Source: Colimorpha sp034178965 (lineage in GTDB: Bacteria; Bacteroidota; Bacteroidia; Bacteroidales; P3). From it: 5,348 nucleotides of DNA. Of this stretch, positions 1 to 5,348 are shown one piece after another. A program made the position numbers and the translations under genes. The stretch is taken from positions 1 to 5,348 of the forward strand of contig JAXFQM010000218.1 in NCBI GenBank assembly GCA_034178965.1, written 5' to 3'. Numbering within the stretch: position 1 is the first letter of the stretch; each line of letters begins with the position of its first letter. Under the pieces are notes generated by a model. That model did no database searches and was not told the DNA's origin. It was given only the letters and a program-made list of their open reading frames with translations.

Positions 1-655
1 CTGTAGGCACAATGTCCTTGATGTCGGTGTATTGGTAATATTTCAGGCCCATTTCTTTAATACTTGCTTTTACGCTACTGGGAAGTTTTAGTTCAATGGG
101 TGACACCAGGTGGAAGGTTGCATTGAAGTTGCACATGGCTTGCACTAAACTGTGCACGGTGCGGCCATACTTCAAGTCGCCCACCAAGGCTATTTGCAGG
201 TTGTCCAGGGTGCCCTGCGTCTTGCGGATACTATAGAGATCCAGCATGCACTGCGTGGGGTGTTGGTTGGCGCCATCGCCCGCGTTGATGACGGGCACTG
301 TGGCTACCTCGCTGGCATAGCGGCTGCTGCCTTCCTTGGGGTTGCGCATCACGATGAGGTCGCTGTAACTGGAGACCATCGTGATGGTGTCGTGCAGGCT
401 TTCGCCTTTCTGCATGCTGGTGGCTGAGGGGTTGCTGAAGCCAATAACACTGGCCCCCAGTTGGTTGGCAGCACTTTCAAAACTAAGGCGCGTGCGAGTC
501 GAGGGCTCGAAGAAAAGGGTGGCCACCACTTTGTCGGAAAGGATGGGCTGCTTGGGGTTCTTCTCAAAGTCTTCGGCAATGTCAAGCACTTGTATGTATT
601 CCTCCTTGGAGAAATCGGTGATGGAGATGAGGTTTCGTCCTTTAAGATTGCTCAT
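1..655 (-). CDS. pyrB: Aspartate carbamoyltransferase catalytic chain, N-terminal 218 codons (3' end outside window)
   Basis: The product joins carbamoyl phosphate to L-aspartate, the committed step of de novo pyrimidine synthesis, in the cytoplasm. The frame opens at ATG 655-653 and stays open to the window edge, so roughly the last third (most of the aspartate domain) is missing. The carbamoyl-phosphate site is clear: FEPSTRTRLSFE at residues 49-60 holds the STRTR motif. S80 and K83 in TSMQKGES form the 80s loop, R104 lies in VMRNP, and HPTQ is at 132-135. GDLKYGRTVHSL (159-170) begins the aspartate domain and carries the conserved arginine R165. All key residues visible in this part are intact. 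The start is preceded by an A/T-rich context (GTAATAAAC) without a Shine-Dalgarno sequence. The gene sits 41 bases after a hairpin with a T-run that ends its leader, and about 175 bases from a strong promoter, so it is probably controlled by attenuation. A regulatory-chain gene pyrI often follows pyrB in this group but cannot be seen here. Confidence 0.97.
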   Translation of the reverse strand, partial: MSNLKGRNLISITDFSKEEYIQVLDIAEDFEKNPKQPILSDKVVATLFFEPSTRTRLSFESAANQLGASVIGFSNPSATSMQKGESLHDTITMVSSYSDLIVMRNPKEGSSRYASEVATVPVINAGDGANQHPTQCMLDLYSIRKTQGTLDNLQIALVGDLKYGRTVHSLVQAMCNFNATFHLVSPIELKLPSSVKASIKEMGLKYYQYTDIKDIVPT

Positions 656-696
656 GTTTATTACAGTATTTAGTTTTGGTTTTACTTGCAAATATT

Positions 697-725
697 AAAA
701 AAGCGACTGGTTAAAGCCGCTTTTT
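697..725 (-). terminator. Intrinsic terminator/attenuator hairpin in the pyrB leader
   Basis: Read on the minus strand, AAAAAGCGGC (725-716) pairs with GTCGCTTTTT (707-698). This gives a 10-bp stem with one G-U wobble and an 8-base loop TTTAACCA. The 3' arm runs into six T's (702-697), the classic Rho-independent form. It lies between the promoter and pyrB, not after a full-length gene, so it should act as an attenuator. The TAA stop of the 32-codon leader frame sits in its loop, so a ribosome terminating there would physically prevent the stem from forming. Confidence 0.8.
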
Positions 726-809
726 AGGAGAAAAATATCTTTTGTTGGCATCGCCGAAAGGCTCTGTCTTATTCACATTCAACATATTATGACTGTTATC
801 ACCGCACAT
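711..809 (-). CDS. Putative 32-residue pyrB leader peptide (pyrL-like)
   Basis: This short frame opens at ATG 809-807, about 15-18 bases after the predicted transcription start. It ends at TAA 713-711, inside the loop of the downstream terminator hairpin. The peptide starts MCGDNSHNML and ends YFSPKKRL. It has no signal peptide or known domain and no run of one amino acid that would suggest amino-acid-starvation attenuation. Codons 25-27 (TAT TTT TCT) lie in a U-rich tract just before the hairpin. The enteric PyrL leader peptide of pyrBI is arranged the same way: short, close to the promoter, reading through a U-rich pause region into the terminator. The purine stretch GGAAGAAC directly precedes the ATG but is too close for a good Shine-Dalgarno sequence. 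A second in-frame ATG (785-783) is possible. That the peptide is translated is inferred from position alone; its sequence is not recognised. Confidence 0.6.
   Translation of the reverse strand: MCGDNSHNMLNVNKTEPFGDANKRYFSPKKRL
727..762 (-). promoter_or_regulatory. Possible polymerase-pause region: small hairpin followed by a U-rich tract in the pyrB leader
   Basis: On the minus strand, GCCTTTCGGC (762-753) can form a 3-bp GC hairpin with a UUUC loop. About 12 bases later comes a U-rich tract, AGATATTTTTCTCCT (740-726), ending right at the base of the attenuator stem. In the enteric pyrBI leader, a pause hairpin and U-rich sequence make RNA polymerase slow down when UTP is low. The U-rich tract is seen directly. 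The pausing role is inferred by analogy, and the small hairpin is weak by itself. Confidence 0.35.
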
Positions 810-830
810 GTTCTTCCGTATTCTGAAAAG

Positions 831-862
831 CAAAAGTACGAATTTTTTTATTACTGCGCAAA
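831..862 (-). promoter_or_regulatory. Bacteroidetes-type promoter for the pyrB leader and pyrB
   Basis: On the minus strand the -33 box TTTG is at 862-859 and the -7 box TACTTTTG at 838-831, an exact match to TAnnTTTG. They are separated by 20 bases, within the usual range for the primary sigma factor of Bacteroidetes. The flanks are rich in A/T runs. Transcription should start near 827-823, leaving about 15-18 bases before the ATG of the leader frame and about 170 bases before pyrB. No terminator is visible between the HdeD-like gene and this promoter, so some read-through from upstream is possible. Confidence 0.85.
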
Positions 863-904
863 TTTTTTTCAACATGGCGGAAATTTTCATCCAAAATGGG
901 GGTA

Positions 905-1504
905 TTAATTCATTTCTTTGGCTTCTTCAAATTTGATTTGCTTCCATACCTTACGTAACAGGAGGCCGGCGCAAATGCGAAAGATGCCATAAGAAATGGC
1001 AGCGCAGGCAAATAGGGCAACGATGAAAATGCCGCCGAAAGCAGGGGTGCTAAAGAAAAACCACACGGCGAAGATGATGCCCAAGATGGCGAGCAGTATC
1101 ACCCAACCCCATCCTCGCACTCCAAACATGCCCAGTTCAATGGCGTTGCCAACGGCCCAAAAGCATCGAAAGACAATCCAAATGCCCGCCAAGTAGGTGA
1201 GAATGGTGGAAGTTATTTCGATGGGTTGAAAGATAAGGAATAGGGCGAAGGCAAGGTCTGCCAAGCCACCCAGGAGTATCCATCCCCATCCCAGGCTGAT
1301 GCGGCTGTTTGCGAAGGCATAGATGATTTCGAGTATGCCGCCCAGTAGCAGGGCTGTTTCGAATAGTACGGCGAGGCTATTGAAGGCCGCCAAGGGCGTG
1401 CATAGGCATGCGATGCCGAGTGTGACGGCGAGGATGCCTACCAAAAGGGAAATCCACCAGTTCTTAATGGCCCCATAGGCGTGTTTCATCATGTTATGTA
1501 TCAT
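905..1504 (-). CDS. HdeD/DUF308 family six-helix membrane protein
   Basis: This 199-residue, very hydrophobic protein is predicted to sit in the inner membrane with six helices, at about residues 16-36, 43-64, 73-93, 99-119, 131-151 and 156-182, and a short charged tail (KVWKQIKFEEAKEMN). It matches the HdeD/DUF308 family, named after an E. coli acid-resistance membrane protein; the molecular function of the family is not settled. A motif of W/GWGW, then a helix rich in L/I/G, then a proline recurs at 16-37, 72-94 and 131-154, indicating three copies of a two-helix unit. ATG 1504 was chosen: an in-frame TTG at 1510 is less likely and adds only two residues. It begins 22 bases after the TPR lipoprotein stop on the same strand, so the two are probably one operon. 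The stop lies about 42 bases before the pyrB promoter. Length is normal for the family and nothing appears broken. Confidence 0.88.
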   Translation of the reverse strand: MIHNMMKHAYGAIKNWWISLLVGILAVTLGIACLCTPLAAFNSLAVLFETALLLGGILEIIYAFANSRISLGWGWILLGGLADLAFALFLIFQPIEITSTILTYLAGIWIVFRCFWAVGNAIELGMFGVRGWGWVILLAILGIIFAVWFFFSTPAFGGIFIVALFACAAISYGIFRICAGLLLRKVWKQIKFEEAKEMN

Positions 1505-1526
1505 GGTCAATTATTTTTTTGGAACG

Positions 1527-2528
1527 TTATTTCAGTCTTGCCAGTCCATCCTTTGCCTTTTCGTTGTTGGGGTCTATTTGTAAGGCTGTTTTATATCCGA
1601 TGGTGGCGTTGGCTTTGTCACCTTTTAGTTCGTATGCAAAAGCCCTGTTCACGTGGGCTTCCACGAATTGGTTGTCGCAGTCGATGGCCTTTGTAAAGAA
1701 ATCGATGGCGGCGGGGTAGTCCTCGTACAGCACCAAGTTCAAGTAGCCGCGGTTGTGCCAGGCATGCTTGTCATTTGGGTTTCGTTCCAATATTTTCACA
1801 TACAACTCGTTTGCCTTGTCTGCCTCCTCCATATCTTGGTACATCATGGCCACAGCGTAGAGCGCATTGGTGTTCATGCTGTCCAATTTCAGCACTGTTT
1901 GCAGGTATTCCACTGCCATCTCGTTGTGCTGTTCGGCATAAAGCACGCACATCTCCTCGTAGGCGGGCATATAGTCGGGGTATAGGTCTATGAGTTTGCG
2001 GAAATAGTGCACGGCATTTGCCGTGTCGCCCGTTTCCTTGTAGATGAAGCCTTTCATGAAGAAAGCCGTTTTGTTGTTGGGGTCTTGCTCAGTCACTTTG
2101 TTTAGCGTTTCCATGGCTCGGTCATAGTCCTTGCTGTAGAACGTTATTTCGCTCATTTTTAGCAATGCTTCCATGTCTGTGGGGTCCAGTTTCAAAGCTT
2201 TTTGCAGTGTCTCGTAGCTTTTTCCCGCGTCTCCGTTGCTGAAATAGGCGTCACCCAGCGCAGTGTAGTAACTTGCTTGACTATTGTCCAGTTGGATGGC
2301 TTTTTGTAGGTCCACGATGGCCGTCCCCATACGATGCAGTTCCATCAACACTTTGCCGCGTTCGTAGTACAGCCGCGCATTTTTAGGGTCTTTTTTTATC
2401 TTGGCATCAAGCAATTCCAGCCGTTTATCCACGGGTAAAGTGTTCTTTTCGTTGTGCTCGCAACTTACCAAGCCGCCGCCCAAGGCGAGGGCGACAAGAA
2501 GTAACAATAGGAGTCCTGTTTTCTTCAT
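1527..2528 (-). CDS. TPR-repeat lipoprotein
   Basis: This 333-residue protein begins with a lipoprotein signal: MKKTG, a long leucine/alanine core, then lipobox LVSC with the modified cysteine at residue 23. The mature N-terminus (CEHNEKN) shows no clear acidic surface-export signal of the type known in Bacteroides, so periplasmic-facing anchoring seems likelier than surface display. The rest is about eight tandem 34-residue TPR units with spacing DP/NN..A...G..Y...G....A......A...DP, ending in a short capping helix (NEKAKDGLARLK). TPR arrays bind other proteins; no catalytic domain is present. ATG 2528 was chosen because it places the charged n-region directly before the hydrophobic core. 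A TTG 14 codons upstream would put extra residues in front of the signal. The gene follows a 301-base spacer and is followed after 22 bases by an HdeD-like membrane protein, which may be a partner. The specific role is unknown. Confidence 0.9.
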   Translation of the reverse strand: MKKTGLLLLLLVALALGGGLVSCEHNEKNTLPVDKRLELLDAKIKKDPKNARLYYERGKVLMELHRMGTAIVDLQKAIQLDNSQASYYTALGDAYFSNGDAGKSYETLQKALKLDPTDMEALLKMSEITFYSKDYDRAMETLNKVTEQDPNNKTAFFMKGFIYKETGDTANAVHYFRKLIDLYPDYMPAYEEMCVLYAEQHNEMAVEYLQTVLKLDSMNTNALYAVAMMYQDMEEADKANELYVKILERNPNDKHAWHNRGYLNLVLYEDYPAAIDFFTKAIDCDNQFVEAHVNRAFAYELKGDKANATIGYKTALQIDPNNEKAKDGLARLK

Positions 2529-2829
2529 AAAATAAAGCAATAGTGGTGTCTTTAGTTTTTTGGCTTTCAAGGCAGGCAGCGTTCTGCGGGCATGCCTTTG
2601 GTATTATCAATATATTTACGTCGAAATCCGTTTTTTATTGTGTAGCAGCGTCGTTTTCTTCGGGCAAACCTGTAATCTTTTCTAAAAGTCGAAATGAGAT
2701 TTTTTTGTTGCAAAAATGAAACTTTTTTATGGGTATTGCGTATAATAGAGTGCTTACTTATTAAAAAAGATGTATTTTCCCGACGGGGCCTTTGTTGAGA
2801 TAACGAAGGCTCCGTTTTGTTTTTCCCGT
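2529..2829. other. Intergenic spacer between acyltransferase and TPR lipoprotein genes
   Basis: These 301 bases hold no convincing gene: the frames crossing them have no family resemblance and look like run-on from the opposite frames of neighbours. Near the acyltransferase end is a terminator-like hairpin (2783-2815). Two minus-strand 8-mers resemble the Bacteroidetes -7 box with one mismatch: CATTTTTG at 2718-2711 and CAGGTTTG at 2672-2665. Neither has a good -33 partner, so the promoter of the lipoprotein gene is probably here but cannot be placed. Confidence 0.6.
2763..2815 (-). terminator. Possible terminator after the acyltransferase gene
   Basis: On the minus strand, ACGG-A-GCCTT (2815-2806) pairs with AAGGC-C-CCGT (2792-2783). 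This gives nine pairs with one A/C mismatch and a 13-base loop, starting 14 bases after the acyltransferase stop. A run of six T's follows, but only about 14 bases after the stem (2768-2763). That is farther than in an ideal Rho-independent terminator. The position fits termination of the upstream gene; the large loop and the gap make it uncertain. Confidence 0.35.
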
Positions 2830-3840
2830 TCAGTCTTTTGCGCTTGGCCTTCCGCGTTGCAGTGACTCTGCAAAAGTCTGGAGGCAAAGAGGCAGTGCAA
2901 TAGACAATAAGGTATTGACGAAGAGGAACCCTCCAAACGGCACCACGTTGATGAGTGCCGTTTCTCGGTATAGGATGGCGCAACCCCATGAAACGAACAT
3001 TTGAAGCAGGTATATCCAATAGCAGCCTTTGGATATCCGTGCCAAGCACCAGCGCAGTGGCTTTACCTCTTTCAGCCCCATGCCCAAAAATGCGGTGGCG
3101 GGCAAGGCTATTAGCCCCGTGAAGACGGAGAATAGGCGTTCTTTCGTCAGGATGAAATAGAGTGTCCATGCCACGAAAGGCAGCGAGCCCAGCAACGCGT
3201 GCCACCATTTCAGTGTCTTTAGTTCTTCTATCCCTTCAGCGCACAATATACCCATGAAATAAAAAAAGCCATACTTGCAAAACAGTGCAAGGCCGAACTT
3301 GTAGGTGGCGGGCAGCACCGTCAGGGCAACGCTGGCCAAGCATAACGCCATTTTTGTCCATCGTGGAAGTTTGAATACGAGGGGGGATATCACGTAAAAC
3401 CCCATCAACACGTAGATATACCACAGAAAACTGGCGTTGCTCTGCATGGGCCAAACAAAGAGTTGCTGCAGCGTGTTCAACAGCACGCTCCACCATCCGC
3501 CTTGTAACTCCACGTTGTGGTTGAGGTATGCAGACGAAAGCCCCACCGCCGTCCCCACTAACAGAAACGGAATGAAGAACTTGGCAAACTTGCGCCCTAT
3601 GTATTGAAAGTATTCCCGAAAGCCGTCTATACCACGGTAACTGTGCCTTATCAGTAGCGAGGAGAGAAACACGAATAGTTCCATGTGGAAAGCGTATATC
3701 CAAGGGTGCAGCCCGTTGTTGTACCAGTGTGGTGCGAAGTTAAAGCTGTTGTGCCCTAGCACCACCAAGGTCATGGCTATGCCTACCATCATGTCCACTA
3801 CCACAAGGCGAGGACGCTGCTCAATGGTTTTTTTATTCAT
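2830..3840 (-). CDS. Acyltransferase-3 family integral membrane protein
   Basis: This 336-residue protein, with about ten hydrophobic helices, belongs to the acyltransferase-3 (OafA/fucose O-acetylase-like) family, which transfers acyl groups, usually acetyl, to sugars or other envelope molecules. The N-terminus shows the family hallmark: R11 and D16 before a first helix that ends LVVLGH with H30. The typical FHM.LF.FLS segment is at 51-60. Near the C-terminus ISKGCYWIYLLQ (ending at residue 280) matches the usual 'IS..SY.IYLLH' block, but with Gln where many members have His. ATG 3840 was chosen because the family's N-terminal block begins right after it; upstream in-frame sequence does not look like protein. 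The start overlaps the TGA of a short upstream frame (ATGA, 3840-3837), which hints at translational coupling. The acceptor substrate cannot be told: no glycan-synthesis genes are adjacent. A weak terminator-like hairpin follows the gene. Confidence 0.88.
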   Translation of the reverse strand: MNKKTIEQRPRLVVVDMMVGIAMTLVVLGHNSFNFAPHWYNNGLHPWIYAFHMELFVFLSSLLIRHSYRGIDGFREYFQYIGRKFAKFFIPFLLVGTAVGLSSAYLNHNVELQGGWWSVLLNTLQQLFVWPMQSNASFLWYIYVLMGFYVISPLVFKLPRWTKMALCLASVALTVLPATYKFGLALFCKYGFFYFMGILCAEGIEELKTLKWWHALLGSLPFVAWTLYFILTKERLFSVFTGLIALPATAFLGMGLKEVKPLRWCLARISKGCYWIYLLQMFVSWGCAILYRETALINVVPFGGFLFVNTLLSIALPLCLQTFAESLQRGRPSAKD

Positions 3841-3932
3841 AATAATCGTTTCTTGAAGATGAAAGGGGTGATGTAGGTTGCCAAGTTTTGGCTTGCATAA
3901 GCAACCGCATTGCGCACGGCAGCGTCGTCCAT
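3837..3932 (-). pseudogene. Coding-like 31-codon frame, possible tail of a decayed gene
   Basis: On the minus strand, ATG 3932-3930 opens a frame of 31 codons ending in TGA at 3839-3837, sharing ATGA with the acyltransferase start. The peptide (MDDAAVRNAVAYASQNLATY, then ITPFIFKKRLL) has protein-like composition and codon use, and the 4-base overlap is typical of a true operon neighbour. An in-frame TGA lies just upstream (about 3949), so any longer gene would need a frameshift. A one-base shift near 3930 joins it to the hydrophobic frame HVGVLMVLATYG. The reading frame is seen; its being a gene remnant or a genuine small protein is inference. The family is not recognised. Confidence 0.25.
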
Positions 3933-4306
3933 ACGTGGCAAGCACCATCAGCACCCCTACGTGCAGCCATGGGGTTCGCGCTGCGAGGTGTACCAACAAG
4001 GCTTTTGGCAGAGACAAGTCCGAGGGAGGTGTCCTGTTTGTGATGGAGCAGGCGATACCATGCGAGTGTGATGGTTGTTGGTATTGCGTTCGCATACAGA
4101 TCGTCCGCGCCAAGCTCCGTTTGAACATAAAGGTGGGTTCTATCCATACACCGTTTTGCAAAAAGGATACAAGTGTTAGAATAGTTTTTTCTGTGCTTTT
4201 GAAGCTTTGTGGGCATCATATTGTTTACCACTTTGTTGCTTAGCCTGCTATGCGTTCACGTTTCGCACAACCCATAGTTCGATAAATCCATCAAAAGCGC
4301 AAGAAA
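3841..4306. other. 466-base region without a convincing intact gene
   Basis: Three overlapping frames stay open for 100 or more codons here: minus 4231-3833 from GTG, minus from 4161 running into the acyltransferase, and plus 3878-4243. None shows a recognisable domain, signal peptide or regular helix pattern, and they cannot all be real. The minus frame from 4231 ends 8 bases inside the acyltransferase gene and has the most ordinary composition in its middle (ELGADDLYANAIPTTITLAW). It could be part of a decayed gene. No clear Bacteroidetes promoter was found. Nested inverted repeats lie at 3876-3906: GGTTGC/GCAACC enclosing CCAA/TTGG. No tRNA or known RNA motif was recognised. The region may combine the promoter of the acyltransferase gene, a long leader and a gene remnant. 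Confidence 0.5.
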
Positions 4307-5348
4307 TCACTTGATAGACTCCACCTTAAGATATTTGCCCGTGATGGAATGCTGGCATGCTGCCATTTCTTTTGGCGTGCCTTGGAAAACGACCATGCCG
4401 CCGCTTTCCCCGGCACCTGGACCTAGTTCGACGGCATAGTCTGCGCGGCGAATTACGTCAACGTTATGTTCTACGAGAAAGACGGAATTTCCGTCCTCCA
4501 CCATTTTGTCGAACACGCGCAAAATGCCCTCAATGTCCTTGGCGTGCAGTCCGTCGGTGGGTTCGTCGATGATGAAAATCTTGCTGTGCACGGCCTGCTT
4601 TCCAAGAAAGGAAGCCAACTTTAGCCGTTGCAATTCACCGCCACTCAAAGTGGAAAGGGCTTGGTTTAGGTGCAGATATCCCAGCCCCACGTCCATTAGG
4701 GGGCGCAACTTGTTCTCAATGTCTGTTCCGCAGAAGAAGCGGCTTGCCAGGCGAACGGTGAGGTTCATGGCTTGGGCAATGTTTAGCCTTTCCTTGGTGG
4801 TGTCGCTTACAAGCGAGAACGACAGTGCCTCGTTCGAATAACGTAGGCCGCTGCACGCTTCGCATATGGTTTCTATGTTGTCCATGAACGCCATTTCCGA
4901 TACTATCACCCCTTTCCCTCCGCACACGGGGCAAGCGCCCTTGCCGTTGAAAGTGAACATTTCCTCTTTTGCCTTGTTTTTCTTGGCGAAGAGTTTTCGG
5001 ATGTCGCCAGCCACGTCGATATAGGTAGCGGGCGTGGAGCGTAGGCTTACGCCAAGGTTTTTTTGGCTGACATGGACTATGTTGTCAGGGGCGTGATAGG
5101 AACGGCGGAAAAAATCCATTAGGGAGCTTTTTCCGCTACCTGCCACCCCTGCCACCACACAAAGCAGCCCCAGCGGCAGGTCCACGCAAACGTCCTTAAG
5201 GTTGTGTAACGTGGCGTGTTCAATGCGAAAGTGTCCTTTGGGTTGGCGTACAACATTTTTAAAAGGCAGGTTCCGGCTCATCATTTCGCCGGTGCAGGTG
5301 CCACTTTCCATCAGTTCGTCGAGGGTGCCTTCAAAGAGGATTTCCCCG
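4307..5348 (-). CDS. UvrA-family ABC ATPase, C-terminal half (5' end outside window)
   Basis: The frame is already open at the window edge and ends at TGA 4309-4307, giving 346 residues. It starts with the end of the first ABC module (GEILFEGTLDELM) and contains the whole second module. Counting from the Met at 5311, this has Walker A GVAGSGKSS (55-63), SLRSTPATY (89-97), and a zinc module with C127, C130, C150 and C153 at exactly UvrA spacing. It also has signature LSGGE (222-226), Walker B IFIIDEPTDGLH (245-256), switch histidine H282, and the terminal LGPGAGESGG...GT...SITGKYL block. UvrA recognises DNA lesions in nucleotide excision repair. The 'VAGSGKSS' Walker A, where repair UvrA usually has 'VSGSGKST', and the compact junction between the modules suggest the short UvrA-like/DrrC-type paralogues, some linked to resistance to DNA-binding drugs. 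The N-terminal half, which would show whether the UvrB-binding domain is present, is not visible. All ATPase residues are intact. Confidence 0.92.
   Translation of the reverse strand, partial: GEILFEGTLDELMESGTCTGEMMSRNLPFKNVVRQPKGHFRIEHATLHNLKDVCVDLPLGLLCVVAGVAGSGKSSLMDFFRRSYHAPDNIVHVSQKNLGVSLRSTPATYIDVAGDIRKLFAKKNKAKEEMFTFNGKGACPVCGGKGVIVSEMAFMDNIETICEACSGLRYSNEALSFSLVSDTTKERLNIAQAMNLTVRLASRFFCGTDIENKLRPLMDVGLGYLHLNQALSTLSGGELQRLKLASFLGKQAVHSKIFIIDEPTDGLHAKDIEGILRVFDKMVEDGNSVFLVEHNVDVIRRADYAVELGPGAGESGGMVVFQGTPKEMAACQHSITGKYLKVESIK

Noticed and set aside
152..698. Several plus-strand open frames opposite pyrB
   Set aside because: They are antisense shadows of a strongly conserved aspartate carbamoyltransferase gene.
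656..862. PyrR-binding attenuator as the explanation of the pyrB leader hairpin
   Set aside because: I saw no PyrR-type anti-antiterminator motif. The simple hairpin overlapped by a short reading frame fits the translation-coupled model better.
2567..3208. Minus-strand 213-codon frame overlapping the acyltransferase gene and the spacer
   Set aside because: Most of it is an alternative frame of the clearly real acyltransferase gene, and the part in the spacer has lysine/arginine-rich non-domain sequence.
3841..4161. Extension of the acyltransferase by 107 codons to an ATG at 4161
   Set aside because: The family's conserved N-terminal block begins directly after ATG 3840, and the extension lacks protein-like character, so the shorter start is preferred.
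3878..4243. Plus-strand 121-codon open frame opposite the acyltransferase upstream region
   Set aside because: It is rich in Cys, His and Arg with no domain, no promoter and no family resemblance; it crosses the antisense of the coding-like segment at 3837-3932 and is likely a chance frame.
4255..4290. Hairpin TGTGCG/CGCATA after the UvrA-like gene as a terminator
   Set aside because: The stem is short with a wobble pair and no T-run follows it.
1..5348. CRISPR array, tRNA, insertion sequence or phage genes
   Set aside because: No regularly spaced repeats, tRNA-like folds, transposase motifs or terminal inverted repeats were seen on either strand.

Overview
The window looks like chromosomal DNA from a member of the Bacteroidales, perhaps Prevotella-like. 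The evidence is a textbook Bacteroidetes promoter (TTTG, 20 bases, TAnnTTTG) at 831-862, A/T-rich start-codon contexts without clear Shine-Dalgarno sequences, and protein sequences typical of that group. Genus is a guess. Every convincing gene lies on the minus strand, so transcription runs from high to low coordinates.

Layout in order of transcription. (1) 5348-4307: the C-terminal half of a UvrA-family ABC ATPase, cut by the window edge. (2) 4306-3841: a 466-base stretch with no convincing intact gene. Its last part holds a short coding-like frame that ends in an ATGA overlap with the next gene and may be the tail of a decayed gene. (3) 3840-2830: an integral-membrane acyltransferase-3 family protein. 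(4) 2829-2529: a 301-base spacer with a terminator-like hairpin just after the acyltransferase gene. (5) 2528-1527: a lipoprotein made almost entirely of about eight TPR repeats. (6) 1504-905: a six-helix HdeD/DUF308 membrane protein, 22 bases after the lipoprotein gene and probably co-transcribed with it. (7) 862-656: a promoter and leader in front of pyrB. (8) 655-1: the first 218 codons of pyrB, aspartate carbamoyltransferase, running off the window.

The most interesting part is the pyrB leader. Just downstream of the promoter is a 32-codon open reading frame (809-711). It runs through a U-rich stretch, and its stop codon falls in the loop of a 10-bp hairpin followed by six T's (725-697), 41 bases before the pyrB ATG. 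This is the same architecture as the pyrL/pyrBI attenuator of enteric bacteria, where UTP-dependent polymerase pausing lets a leader-translating ribosome block the terminator. It suggests a pyrL-like, UTP-responsive attenuator in a Bacteroidetes pyrB operon. The remaining genes look like ordinary housekeeping or envelope genes with no obvious shared pathway.
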